From: Endozoicomonas sp. NE40
GTDB lineage: Bacteria > Pseudomonadota > Gammaproteobacteria > Pseudomonadales > Endozoicomonadaceae
Direction: 5' to 3'
Assembly (NCBI RefSeq): GCF_040549045.1
Contig: NZ_JBEWTB010000002.1
Location: 4,452,501 to 4,516,500, forward strand
Length of the DNA: 64,000 bases
Numbering within the stretch: position 1 is the stretch's first letter; every line of letters begins with the position of its first letter. The notes beneath the pieces were generated by a model. The model did not search any database, was not told the DNA's origin, and was given only the letters and a program-made list of their open reading frames with translations. Shown here piece by piece: positions 27,945 to 37,900 of the stretch. The position numbers and the translations under genes were made by a program.

Positions 27945-28386
27945 AAAGGCCGGAAAAAGTGGCTATCAATTGACCGTCGCTGAAGACTTCCACATCCAGT
28001 TCCAGTCGGGCGCTGCGATTTTCCTGCAGGCGACGGTAAAACGCTTCTGGTACCGGGGAACGACATACCGCCCGCAACCCCGAGCGCCCGGGTTTCAGGT
28101 ACTTCATCGTTTGTTCAGCAATAACAACATCGGTTTTTGGGGATTGTTCGGGTAATAGTAGCGTCCGGGCGTGCAGCATGGTAAAAGCCCAGCCACACAG
28201 GGTGGCAATGGTGGCAATGCTGCCACCAAAGGCGGTGCCTTTGTCGTTGATATTGGGTGCCAGTGGACAACTCAGGCTGAGCTGTCCGTCCCTGAACTCA
28301 TCCAGAGACAGCTCCATGGCGGTTAACAGGGGAATTTCGGCCATTACCCAGTCTTTAAAATCCTGCGTCAGTTGTGGTGTCTGCAT
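27922..28386 (-). CDS. Hotdog-fold thioesterase, YiiD C-terminal type
   Basis: A 154-residue protein matching the putative thioesterase domain at the C-terminus of YiiD. It carries PNINDKGTAFGGSIATIATLCGW, with the active-site-like N-x-x-DKGTAFGGS of this group, and later LKPGRSGLRAVCR. It probably hydrolyses an acyl-CoA or acyl-ACP thioester in the cytoplasm. Unlike E. coli YiiD there is no N-terminal acetyltransferase domain. The 3' end overlaps the macro-domain gene, which suggests that the two are co-transcribed. Confidence 0.85.
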   Translation of the reverse strand: MQTPQLTQDFKDWVMAEIPLLTAMELSLDEFRDGQLSLSCPLAPNINDKGTAFGGSIATIATLCGWAFTMLHARTLLLPEQSPKTDVVIAEQTMKYLKPGRSGLRAVCRSPVPEAFYRRLQENRSARLELDVEVFSDGQLIATFSGLYVARPER

Positions 28387-28404
28387 GCTCAGTACCTGAC
28401 CTGA

Positions 28405-28433
28405 TAAGAAAAACCCCTGACGGGCAGGGGTTT
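28405..28433 (-). terminator. Rho-independent terminator of acnB
   Basis: Read on the minus strand, AAACCCCTG and CAGGGGTTT form a 9-bp stem with a 5-base loop, followed by a T-rich TTTTTC. It lies 28 bases past the acnB stop and before the thioesterase gene. Confidence 0.85.
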
Positions 28434-28461
28434 AGAAGAGTTGAACTATTAAACTATTCAA

Positions 28462-31053
28462 TCAGCGTGCTCTGGCAATGATATCATCAGCGGCTTTCTG
28501 GTATAACTCAACCTGGTCAAAGTTCAGGTAGCGATAGACTTCAGCAGCCATGGAATCAAGGTTTTTGGCAAATTCCATGTACTCTTCTGCGGTCGGGATT
28601 TTGCCAAGAATGGCACCTATCGATGCCAGTTCCGCAGAGCAGAGGTAGACATTGGCCCCGTCGCCCAGCCGGTTCGGGAAGTTACGGGTTGAGGTGGACA
28701 GAACAGTAGCGCCGGGTTCTACCCGGGCCTGGTTGCCCATGCACAGGGAGCAACCGGGGATTTCAGTACGGACATTGCTGGCCTTGTAGATGTCGTAAAA
28801 GCCTTCCTGTTCCAGCTGCGCCTTGTCCATCTTGGTTGGTGGAGACATCCAGAAACGGGTCTGCAGTGGATCACTGTTCTGTTCCAGCAGGCGACCGGCA
28901 GCCCGGAAGTGACCAATATTGGTCATGCAGGAACCCAGAAATACTTCATCGACCTTGTCACCGGCCACGTCAGAGAGAGTACGGGCATCGTCCGGATCAT
29001 TCGGCGCGCACAGGATAGGTTCTTTGATGTCGGCCAGATCGATATCAATCACTTCGGCGTATTCGGCATCCTTGTCGGCACGCATCATGGCCGGGTTGGC
29101 CAGCCACTCTTCCATCTTCCGGGCGCGACGTTCCAGAGTGCGCTGGTCGCCATACCCTTCGCTGATCATCCAGCGCAGCATGGTGACATTGGATTTCAGG
29201 TATTCCGTGATGGAGGTTTCTGACAATGTGATGGTACAGCCCGCAGCCGAACGTTCTGCAGAGGCATCAGACAGTTCAAAGGCCTGTTCAACGGTGAGGT
29301 CTTCCAGACCTTCAATCTCCAGAATCCGACCGGAGAAAGCGTTCTTCTTACCCTTCTTCTCAACCGTCAGCAAGCCCTGTTTGATGGCATACAGGGGAAT
29401 GGCATGAACCAGGTCACGCAGGGTAATGCCAGGCTGCATTTCACCCTTGAAGCGCACCAGTATGGATTCCGGCATATCCAGAGGCATGACACCGGTTGCG
29501 GCGGCAAAGGCTACCAGCCCGGAACCGGCCGGGAAAGAGATACCCAATGGGAAACGGGTGTGTGAATCACCGCCGGTTCCCACGGTGTCTGGCAGCAACA
29601 TACGGTTCAGCCAGCTGTGTATGATGCCATCGCCGGGACGCAGTGAAACACCGCCACGGTTCATAATGAAATCAGGCAGGGTGTGGTGAGTTTCCACGTC
29701 AACAGGTTTGGGGTAAGCGGCTGTGTGACAGAAAGACTGCATCACCAGGTCGGAAGAGAAGCCGAGGCAGGCCAGGTCTTTCAGTTCGTCGCGGGTCATG
29801 GGGCCGGTGGTGTCCTGGGAACCTACGGTGGTCATTTTCGGTTCACAGTAGGTGCCGGGGCGAATACCTGTCACACCACAGGCTTTGCCGACCATTTTCT
29901 GGGCGAGGGTAAAGCCTTTGCCGGAATCTTCCGGGGCGGCAGGACGACGGAACGTTTCAGAATGTCCGAGGTCCAGGGCTTCCCTGGCTTTTTCCGTCAG
30001 GCCGCGGCCAATGATCAGGTTGATACGACCGCCTGCCTGTACTTCATCCAGGATAACGTCGGACTTTAAGGTAAACTCGGACAGTACCTCTCCGGATTCG
30101 GACAGGATTTTGCCCTCGTAGGGGCGAATCTCAATGACATCGCCCATATTGAGTTTATCGACAGGTGCTTCAAAGACCAGCGCGCCGGCATCTTCCATGG
30201 TGTTAAAGAAGATAGGTGCTACTTTGCCTCCTATACAGATACCTCCGGCCCGTTTGTTAGGTACGCCGGGAATATCATCACCAAAGTACCACAGAACGGA
30301 GTTGGTGGCTGATTTACGGGAAGAGCCGGTACCGACAACGTCGCCAACAAAAGCAACGGGCAGACCTTTAGCCTTAACCGCGTCGACCTGCGCCAGAGGC
30401 CCGGTAACACCGTGCTCTTCCGGTTCCAGCCCGTCCCGTGTCATTTTGTACATGGCACGGGCATGCAGTGGGATGTCCGGGCGTGACCAGGCGTCCGGAG
30501 CGGGTGAGAGGTCATCGGTATTGGTTTCACCGGAGACTTTAAAGACCGCCACTTCGATGCTTTCAGGCACGACTTCGCGTCGGGTAAACCATTCAGCATC
30601 AGCCCAGGATTTAAGAACCTCCACGGCATTGGTGTTGCCCTCTCTGGCTTTTTCTTCAACGTCGTGGAAGGCGTCAAATACCAGCAGGGTTTTCTTCAGC
30701 TGCTCTGCTGCCAGTTCACCCAGTTCTGTGCTGTCGAGCAGGCTGATCAGTGTCTCGATGTTGTAGCCACCGAGCATCATTCCCAGCAGCTTTACCGCTT
30801 TCTGGTTGTCAATGAGTGGTGACTCTGTCTCTCCCCTGATAATGGCTGACAGGAATCCGGCTTTAACATAAGCGGCTTCATCAACTCCGGGAGGAATACG
30901 GTTTTCCAGCAGGTCCAGCAGGAATGCTTCTTCACCTGCGGGGGGGCTTTTCAGCAGCTCAATAAGGCCGGTTACTTGTTCGGCACTCAGCGGCTTTGGT
31001 GGGACACCTTCTTCAGCACGCTCTTCGACGTGTTGTCTGTAGGCTTCTAGCAC
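28462..31053 (-). CDS. acnB: Aconitate hydratase B
   Basis: Interconverts citrate and isocitrate in the TCA cycle with a [4Fe-4S] cluster. The 863-residue protein (E. coli AcnB 865) begins with MLEAYRQHVEERAEEG, has the HEAT-like N-terminal domain and the early swivel domain typical of AcnB. Cluster cysteines are visible in FLGSCMTNIGHF and IPGCSLCMGNQARV; TVGTGGDSHTRFP is the family signature. The gene is monocistronic, with its terminator directly behind it. About 410 bases of non-coding DNA with short tandem repeats lie upstream. Confidence 0.97.
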   Translation of the reverse strand: MLEAYRQHVEERAEEGVPPKPLSAEQVTGLIELLKSPPAGEEAFLLDLLENRIPPGVDEAAYVKAGFLSAIIRGETESPLIDNQKAVKLLGMMLGGYNIETLISLLDSTELGELAAEQLKKTLLVFDAFHDVEEKAREGNTNAVEVLKSWADAEWFTRREVVPESIEVAVFKVSGETNTDDLSPAPDAWSRPDIPLHARAMYKMTRDGLEPEEHGVTGPLAQVDAVKAKGLPVAFVGDVVGTGSSRKSATNSVLWYFGDDIPGVPNKRAGGICIGGKVAPIFFNTMEDAGALVFEAPVDKLNMGDVIEIRPYEGKILSESGEVLSEFTLKSDVILDEVQAGGRINLIIGRGLTEKAREALDLGHSETFRRPAAPEDSGKGFTLAQKMVGKACGVTGIRPGTYCEPKMTTVGSQDTTGPMTRDELKDLACLGFSSDLVMQSFCHTAAYPKPVDVETHHTLPDFIMNRGGVSLRPGDGIIHSWLNRMLLPDTVGTGGDSHTRFPLGISFPAGSGLVAFAAATGVMPLDMPESILVRFKGEMQPGITLRDLVHAIPLYAIKQGLLTVEKKGKKNAFSGRILEIEGLEDLTVEQAFELSDASAERSAAGCTITLSETSITEYLKSNVTMLRWMISEGYGDQRTLERRARKMEEWLANPAMMRADKDAEYAEVIDIDLADIKEPILCAPNDPDDARTLSDVAGDKVDEVFLGSCMTNIGHFRAAGRLLEQNSDPLQTRFWMSPPTKMDKAQLEQEGFYDIYKASNVRTEIPGCSLCMGNQARVEPGATVLSTSTRNFPNRLGDGANVYLCSAELASIGAILGKIPTAEEYMEFAKNLDSMAAEVYRYLNFDQVELYQKAADDIIARAR

Positions 31054-31209
31054 GTATATACCCTCTCATCTGTGCTGCCTGATCGTAGGATTTCATCAGT
31101 GATGAAGCGGTGGGCGATCAGATGCAGATGTTCCTGATGAAAATTATGTTCTGCACAGTTACTGCAGGTCCTTGTGCAGGTGTAAAAAGCAGGGCTGAAC
31201 GATTTATTC

Positions 31210-31253
31210 CGGAGTTATCCCGGAGTTACCTCAGAGTTAACCCGGATTTAGCC
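31210..31253. repeat. Four tandem 11-bp repeats upstream of acnB
   Basis: cggagttatcc, cggagttacct, cagagttaacc and cggatttagcc follow each other without gaps. An 11-base period equals about one helical turn, so the copies present the same face of the DNA. They end 157 bases before the acnB start. The surrounding 31054-31462 interval holds no open frame that can be supported. Confidence 0.6.
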
Positions 31254-31262
31254 CATTGCCGG

Positions 31263-31294
31263 TAGTCCCTGTTGTCATTAGTCCTTGTTGTCCG
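31263..31294. repeat. Two tandem 16-bp repeats upstream of acnB
   Basis: TAGTCCCTGTTGTCAT and TAGTCCTTGTTGTCCG are adjacent and match at 13 of 16 positions. They lie just beyond the 11-bp array on the side away from acnB. Confidence 0.5.
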
Positions 31295-31413
31295 TGGCCA
31301 TAATTGATGGATTTCTGCACTGTTTATTTTAGGGTCAGAAGCCTGACCATCGGCACCGGCGGCGCGGGCAGTATATCGGATAGTGCGGTATAAGTTAAGT
31401 GAAAGCCGAATTG

Positions 31414-31438
31414 TAAGGTGGCGAGCTGCGCCACCTTA
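31414..31438 (-). other. Hairpin at the 3' end of ppnN
   Basis: TAAGGTGGCG and CGCCACCTTA form a perfect 10-bp stem with a 5-base AGCTG loop, 25 bases after the ppnN stop. There is no T-run on the minus strand, so it may stabilise the transcript end or be a weak terminator. Confidence 0.5.
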
Positions 31439-31462
31439 ATCGTGTTTTATATCGCCGGACTG

Positions 31463-32848
31463 CTACTGAACGATTTCGTAGCAGGGCTCATAATGGCTGC
31501 CGGGCAGTTTCATACGGTACTGGTCAACAAATGACTGGAGCAGGGCGTCAACTTCATTCATTAGCTCTGCATCGCCACTGAGTTGAAAAGGTCCGTGCTG
31601 GCGTATGGCAGCCACGCCGTCTTCCTTGATGTTTCCTGCCACCACCCCCGACATGGCCTTACGCAGGTTGGCGGCCAGTTCGTGTGTGGGCAGGGACAGG
31701 CTAAGTTCCAGGGCGGACATGCTGGCATGGTTGGGCTCAAAGGTTTTCCGGAACTGTTCGTCAATGGTCAGTAGCCAGTTAAAGTAATAGGCATCGCCCT
31801 GTTTGCGGCGGAAACGGGTGACCTGTTCAAGGCCGGCACGCAAGGTTCGTGACACTTCCACAGGGTCATCAATAATGATCTGGTAAAGCGACTGAGCTTC
31901 CGGCCCCAGGGTTTTACCAATAAAACGGTCGATCTGTTCAAAATAAGGTCTGGCCGATGCCGGGCCGGTAAATACCAGAGGGAAGGGTATCTCCCTGTTG
32001 GCAGGGTTAAGCAGTATGCCAATGATATAGAGGATTTCCTCGCAGGTGCCGGGGCCACCGGGAAACACAATAATACCATGCCCCAGTCGTACGAAAGCTT
32101 CCAGACGTTTTTCTATATCTGGAAGGATGATCAGCTCGTTAACAATCGGGTTGGGTGACTCGGCTGCAATGATGCCGGGCTCGGTTAGACCAATAAAACG
32201 CCCCCGGCTGACCCGCTGTTTGGCATGACCAATATAAGCCCCTTTCATCGGGCCTTTCATGGCGCCCGGCCCACAGCCAGTGCAGATGTTCATATAACGC
32301 AGGCCCAGCTGATAGCCGACTACTTTCGTATACTCGTACTCTTCCCGGCTGATGGAGTGACCGCCCCAGCACACTACGGTATTAGGCAGCTGTTTGGTAA
32401 TAAAGGCATCGGCATTACGCAGGATTTCAAACACCATGTGGGTAGTGTCTGTGGTGCTGTGCTGGTCAAAGCGGGGGTCTTCTGTGATATGGGCAGAGAC
32501 ATAAAGAATGTCTCGCAGCACAGAAAAGAGATTTTCCCGTACGCCCCGGATCAGCTTGCCCGCGACAAAAGCGTCCGCAGGCGCGTTATAAAGCTTCAGC
32601 TTCAGTCCGCGCTGCTCCTGGATAATGCGAATATCAAAATTCTGGTAAAGAGCCATCAGCTCTTCGGCGCTGTCACCTTCATGCTCTCCGTTCAATACTG
32701 CCAGAGCGCACTGTCGGAACAGGCGGTGTAAACCTCGTTTGCTGGTGTCCTGTAGTTTCTGTACTTCCCGGTTGGATAATACGCGCATGCTCCCCACGGG
32801 GTTGACCGTGGTGGTGATGGTGTATACAGAGGTGTGGTTTGTTGTCAT
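31463..32848 (-). CDS. ppnN: Nucleotide 5'-monophosphate nucleosidase PpnN (YgdH, LOG family)
   Basis: Hydrolyses purine and pyrimidine nucleoside monophosphates to ribose 5-phosphate and the base; the E. coli protein is regulated by (p)ppGpp. The 461-residue protein (E. coli 454) contains the LOG-family motifs GCGPGAMKGPMKGA and VFPGGPGTCEEILY and a long N-terminal regulatory region. GGHSISREEYEYTK is typical of the YgdH branch. It is divergent from the YbaK-type gene across a 270-base intergenic region. Confidence 0.93.
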   Translation of the reverse strand: MTTNHTSVYTITTTVNPVGSMRVLSNREVQKLQDTSKRGLHRLFRQCALAVLNGEHEGDSAEELMALYQNFDIRIIQEQRGLKLKLYNAPADAFVAGKLIRGVRENLFSVLRDILYVSAHITEDPRFDQHSTTDTTHMVFEILRNADAFITKQLPNTVVCWGGHSISREEYEYTKVVGYQLGLRYMNICTGCGPGAMKGPMKGAYIGHAKQRVSRGRFIGLTEPGIIAAESPNPIVNELIILPDIEKRLEAFVRLGHGIIVFPGGPGTCEEILYIIGILLNPANREIPFPLVFTGPASARPYFEQIDRFIGKTLGPEAQSLYQIIIDDPVEVSRTLRAGLEQVTRFRRKQGDAYYFNWLLTIDEQFRKTFEPNHASMSALELSLSLPTHELAANLRKAMSGVVAGNIKEDGVAAIRQHGPFQLSGDAELMNEVDALLQSFVDQYRMKLPGSHYEPCYEIVQ

Positions 32849-32990
32849 GTTCGAACACCCTGACTATTTCGGAGACAGGGTTATTATATGGCGATAGTCT
32901 GAAATTTATCAGTCTTGACGAATGGCGATTCCTCTGACAAATTCAGAGTGTTTGGGTTGATTATTCAATACCTTGTGTCACTATTTTTGT

Positions 32991-33097
32991 ATCACTAGCT
33001 TTTTTATCACTAGCCTTATTCCACGATTTTATTCACAACCGGACATCCTTGTTTCTCGCCTTGTTCTTGTCTTAACCCTTTTGTCTTCGATGTCCGG
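32991..33097. other. Repeats in the ppnN/ybaK-type intergenic region
   Basis: ATCACTAGC occurs at 32991-32999 and again at 33006-33014 (15-base period). CCGGACATC at 33039-33047 is the exact reverse complement of GATGTCCGG at 33089-33097, which could form a 9-bp stem around a 41-base loop just ahead of the deacylase start, or be a split operator. Function unknown. Confidence 0.4.
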
Positions 33098-33118
33098 AAT
33101 GTTTATGAGGTGCCTATC

Positions 33119-33595
33119 ATGCCGGTTCAGAAAGTGGCTGATTTTTTAGCTGCTCACCGTGTACCTTACAGGACTCAGCGGCATACACCCGCCTTTACAG
33201 CCCAGGAAGTTGCAGAGCAGGCTCATATCAGTGGTCACAGGGTGGCAAAAACCGTCGTCGTCAAACTGGATGGTAAAATGGCGCTCTGTGTTTTACCCGC
33301 CACAGAACGAGTAAATTTCAGTATGCTGCGCCATGTCGCAGGCAGTCATACGGCAGAACTGGCCACGGAGGAGGAGTTTGCCAGCCATTTCCCGACCTGT
33401 GAACCGGGGGCGATGCCGCCTTTTGGCAATCTGTATGGTTTGCCGGTTTATGCCATGGAGACCCTTAAGTCAGGTCGAACCCTGGCTTTTAACAGTGGTG
33501 ACGCTTCTGAACTGCTGGTGATTGACTGGGAGGACTTTGATGAGCTGGTACATCCCGTGGTATTGACTGACCGGCAGAAGGCAGCGATCGCTTGA
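33119..33595 (+). CDS. YbaK/EbsC-type aminoacyl-tRNA deacylase
   Basis: A 158-residue soluble protein of the YbaK/ProX fold, which hydrolyses mischarged aminoacyl-tRNAs in trans. The start is ATG 33119 because GAGG lies 8 bases upstream; GTG 33110 is three codons earlier. HRVAKTVVVKLDGKMALCVLP holds the conserved Lys of the active site, PFGNLYGLPVY the loop, and FNSGDASELL the end of the domain. The precise tRNA substrate cannot be assigned from sequence. Confidence 0.85.
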   Translation: MPVQKVADFLAAHRVPYRTQRHTPAFTAQEVAEQAHISGHRVAKTVVVKLDGKMALCVLPATERVNFSMLRHVAGSHTAELATEEEFASHFPTCEPGAMPPFGNLYGLPVYAMETLKSGRTLAFNSGDASELLVIDWEDFDELVHPVVLTDRQKAAIA

Positions 33596-33686
33596 TGGTA
33601 TTGCCTGACGAGGTTTTGCTCTCTAATATGTGGGCTGTGGAACTCAGCACAATAATAATAACAGTTGTCCAGAGGATGCAGTGTCG

Positions 33687-34247
33687 ATGTCTGATAATCA
33701 TGCAAATACTTCCCAGTCCACCGAAATCCGCAACCAGTCATCCGTAGAAGAAAGTGTGATCGTGGTTGATGAACATAATCATATTACAGGCGCAGTCAGT
33801 CGCCAGCAGATGCGCAGGGAAAAACTTTGCCACCGGGCAACTTATGTGTTCGTTTTTGACTCTGAAGGACGTGTGTGCGTACAGGAACGTACGATGACCA
33901 AGGACCTTTACCCCGGTTTTTTTGATCCTGCTACTGGCGGTGTCGTCGCTGAAGGTGAAGAGTATGACGAAGCCGCTTATCGAGAGCTGGAAGAAGAACT
34001 GGGGATCTCCGGTGTGCCATTGACCGCGCACTGTCATTTTTACTTTCACAACGACGACTGTCGGGTATGGGGGAAGGTCTACAGCTGCCAGTACGATGGT
34101 GAGCTGACCCTGCAGGAAGATGAGGTGGCTGCGGTTGTCAGGGAAAAGCCGGAACATATTTTGTCCAATCGCTTTCACAGGAACTACACGCCAGACAGTT
34201 TAACGGCTCTGGAGCGGCTTATGAGCCTGCAGTCAGTGGAAGGCTGA
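33687..34247 (+). CDS. yfcD: Nudix hydrolase, YfcD-like
   Basis: A 186-residue Nudix hydrolase. The Nudix box spans GGVVAEGEEYDEAAYRELEE followed by ELGISG, with the REL-x-EE metal ligands. LCHRATYVFVFDSEGRVCVQ, TKDLYPGFFDPATGG and CRVWGKVYSC match YfcD closely. The start was placed at ATG 33687, preceded by AGAGG; an open frame runs 19 codons further upstream with low-complexity Asn residues. The substrate is not known for YfcD itself. Confidence 0.87.
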   Translation: MSDNHANTSQSTEIRNQSSVEESVIVVDEHNHITGAVSRQQMRREKLCHRATYVFVFDSEGRVCVQERTMTKDLYPGFFDPATGGVVAEGEEYDEAAYRELEEELGISGVPLTAHCHFYFHNDDCRVWGKVYSCQYDGELTLQEDEVAAVVREKPEHILSNRFHRNYTPDSLTALERLMSLQSVEG

Positions 34248-34304
34248 AGAAAGCTGATGTTAATATAACATTCTTGTTTTTCAGGCAGTAATGAGAACAT
34301 CAAT

Positions 34305-34916
34305 ATGTTTACCGGTATCGTCAAAGGTGTGTTTCCTGTCAGCGCTATTACGAAGAAAGAGCAGTTTGCAACCCTGTCGGTGGCTTTGCCACCAGAGCTT
34401 CTGAGTGGTGTTGAAACCGGGGCCAGTATTGCGATTAATGGCACCTGTCTGACAGTAACGGGGTTCAGTGAATCCGAAGTTACCTTTGATGCCATGCAGG
34501 AGACACTGCGGGTCACAAACCTGGGAGAACTTGAGCCGGGAACGCTGGTGAATATCGAAAGGGCTGCCCGCTTTGGTGATGAAATCGGCGGCCACCTGTT
34601 ATCCGGGCATATTCACGATACCGTGGTGGTTGACAAGGTGATTAACACCCCTGACAACACGACCGTGTTTTTCCGGTTTGATGCCCGCTGGTCCGATTAT
34701 ATTCTACCCAAGGGTTATATTGCCCTTAACGGTTCCAGCCTGACCATTGGCGAGAAAGTAAAAGACAATCGTTTTTGTGTCCATCTGATTCCGGAAACCC
34801 TGAAACTCACCACGTTTGGTAACTGTCAGGTTGGGGACAGGGTGAACCTTGAAATCGACAGCCAGACGCAGGCTGTCGTCAATACCGTTAAAAGCTATTT
34901 GAAAAAGGCTATCTGA
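34305..34916 (+). CDS. ribC: Riboflavin synthase alpha subunit
   Basis: Dismutates two 6,7-dimethyl-8-ribityllumazine molecules to riboflavin and a pyrimidine. The 203-residue protein consists of two lumazine-binding barrels, each with the family pattern. MFTGIV opens the first; NGTCLTV, ETLRVTNLG, and GGHLLSGHIHD follow; the second has NGSSLTIGE and FCVHLIPETLKLTT. It is stand-alone here, with no other rib genes adjacent. The convergent giant gene ends 38 bases downstream. Confidence 0.93.
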   Translation: MFTGIVKGVFPVSAITKKEQFATLSVALPPELLSGVETGASIAINGTCLTVTGFSESEVTFDAMQETLRVTNLGELEPGTLVNIERAARFGDEIGGHLLSGHIHDTVVVDKVINTPDNTTVFFRFDARWSDYILPKGYIALNGSSLTIGEKVKDNRFCVHLIPETLKLTTFGNCQVGDRVNLEIDSQTQAVVNTVKSYLKKAI

Positions 34917-34954
34917 ACGCCAACCACTGTTACATAAAATTCATGACGGAGTTT

Positions 34955-37900
34955 TCAGGCAGCCGCAGCAGCGGCTGCTGCTCTCAGTTTGTCGTAAGAT
35001 TTCTGCTGTTTCGGTTTCAGGGCTGTTTCGGCTAATCTGAGATGGAAGCGGGCTTCGTGATCTCCCTGGCTGCCCGCAATGATCAGTAACTGCACCGCCA
35101 TATCGAGATTCTGTACAACACCGTGACTGCCATACAGGCATTTCATGCCCAGTTCTCTGGCAACAGGCTGCAATGCTTTGATGTCCAGTTCCCTGAGGTG
35201 TTTGCTGGCAGTTTCCAGTTGTTGCTGACTGGTCTTATAAACGTCAGGATCTCTGGTGTGGAATATCAGGTCTCCGGTTGATCGTCGGTGTTCAATCAGC
35301 TTGATGGCCTGTTGTTGTGTCAACGGGTCGCTCTGCTGAAGCGCCAGTTCGACCAGTCGTGTCATTCCTTTGGTAAAGTCGTGGTGATCCTGTTCTTCTT
35401 CCAGACAGATCATTGCCAGCCTGAGTCTGGCAGCCCGGGTTATAACGGCATTGTGAGCGGCATCAAGTTCCTGACTGTGAAAGCTCTCCAGTTGCTCCAG
35501 CTCGTAGCGTATCGTTCGGTCTCCTGCCTGCCATGCCGTAATCAGGTGTTCGAAGGCTGCATGGACGTCATTGAAGCTGAATGTCCTGCTTTGCTCTCTG
35601 AGCAGCAGTTTGCCAAGACAGCGATTAGCCAGCGGGTCGGATGGGTTTCGTGCAAGAGCCTTTTCATAACACGATTTAGCCAGAAGCGTGTTGTTGAACC
35701 TGGTCTCCAGTAGCAGCGCCAGTCCTGTCAGGTTGATGAGTGGATCTGTTTCTGCCTGTTCTATCACCTGCTCTATCCGGTTGATGTCCAGTGGCTGGCC
35801 TGCCAGCTGACAGAGCTGAGTTGCCTCAATGCAAAGTTCCGGATGTGACAACAGTTTGTCAGCACATTTCAATAGCTCTGGTGCCAGTGACTCTTTGACG
35901 TCGGGACGTTCGTTAAATAGTTGTTCAACCGCTTTAATCGGGAACTGTTTTGCCACAAGGTGAACTAATCCCTGCCAGGATGGGTTGTCATGATGTTGCT
36001 CAATGATTCCCAGCAGGTGGGTGATGGCAGCCGGGTTCCCTGCATCAACCTGTTCCAGTGCTTTCTCCAGTTCTTCCACGTCAGGCCCGCAAACCACCAG
36101 GGCTCCGGTGTTTTGTCTGAGCAGAGAGGACAGGGAAAGGGTTTTTGCATCGGGCTGGATGCAGTCAGCAGGCAGCGGCAGGGGAACTTCAATATCAATG
36201 GGAACGGGCAGCTTTAATACAGCTGTTCGTTTAAAGGCTGTCCGTATAGATTCCATATCCACAAATTCAGGCGGTTCCAGACCATCGCCTTCTGCTTCTT
36301 CCGGTGCCGGATAAGCGGCTTTAGGGGCTGGCTCACTGACGTCTTCTGTCGCTTTAAATGATTGATAATTGTCGTCTTTCTCCTGAACGGGGCGGTCTTC
36401 AATGGCGAGTGAAAACTGCAGCAGTTGTTTTTTGTAACGTTGCACCACTTTGTTCAATGCCCAGCTGAAAAAGCGGTCAATGCGGGATCGTGAAGTAGGA
36501 ACCAGTTTGAGATCAACCCTGTCGAGCTGTTTCAAATCAACCGCACCACCCACAATTTTTAACTGGGCATCACAAATAAGGCGCTGATGACGGGCGGCTC
36601 GCTTGATAAACCATTTGATGATGGGATTTTTCATGGATTTGGGCAGCTTAACACCACTGGTTGCCCCGGCGCTTCTGTCCTGCGACGGTGGGTAAAGCAG
36701 TTTTGTGACTGCTTTGAGATTGACTTCGGCTTCGGTAACATGAACCGATCCGAAGTTCTCGCCATCCAGAACCACTTTAACCTGCCCCATGGTGACAGGA
36801 CCGGCTTTTAAACGGTCAAAATTCAGCTCACCTCTGGATATAACGGGCGTTATGGTTTTGGCACCGGTTTCCGGATCTTCGCGAACAAACAGTTTGGGAG
36901 AAGTTCTTTCGATTGAAATAGTGGTGCTGAGATCAAGTGGAATGTGTTGACCATCGACCAGCACTTCCAGCACGCCTTCACTGTTTAGAGCCAGGTCGGG
37001 CCTGATCGTTGTAACGTGTTTATTGGTTGTTACTGCTACCTTGCCCTTCAGTTTTACATGGCCTTCGGGCAAATGAATACCATTACCACTACGGGAGAGT
37101 TCAAAGGGCTGTGATACATAGGTATTGAGATCCGGTATCTCTCCCGTGACGGTCAGGTTCTCGCCCAGCTTCATGCAGTGAATGCTGGCGGGTTTGGTTG
37201 CTGTTAGTTTCAGCTTACCCCTGATAAGGGTGTCCTCTCCGAGAACCTTCTCTATCCCTTTCCCTTCGGGCGCACTGATGTCGATTTTTACATTGCCAAT
37301 ACTAACATCAGCATCCAGCCCGGCAGGACGCATGCTTAAGCCTTGTGGCGATGGCCGGGGTTTGCCATCCGTCAGGGTGACATGGCTGTTTATTCCTGTG
37401 ACGGTCACCGTGGCATCCAGGTCGCCCTGATTCTTTACGGACAACCTTTCTACATTGGCTGCTATATGTTCACAGCCAGAGAGACGAGCTTCCCCGGTAC
37501 CCGCACCCTCAACATTACGAGTCAGGTCAATATTAATGCTGCTGGCTGAAAATTGTGTTCTGCCCGTCAGCGTCATCAGATCACTGGTTTGCGAGGGCTT
37601 CTTTTGAGGAAAAGGGCGTACTTCATCGTCAGGAATTATCGGAGTGTCTGACGGCTGTTCGGAATAAGGAGGTGGGGGGTTATCTGAATAGGGTGGAGGC
37701 TGGTTCAGAGGCAAGGCTATATTTTGCCACCGGGCAAACGGGCTGGACGGTGTAAGAACCTCTTTCAGCTCGTTGACCACTTCCAGTGCGTTATCAATAT
37801 TCCCTTCCGCACGACCACACTGAACATTCAGGCGTCTTGGAGTCTCTCCCTTTCTGGCAGCTGGCGCGGCTTCTGTATCAGGAATTTTGGGACGGTAATC

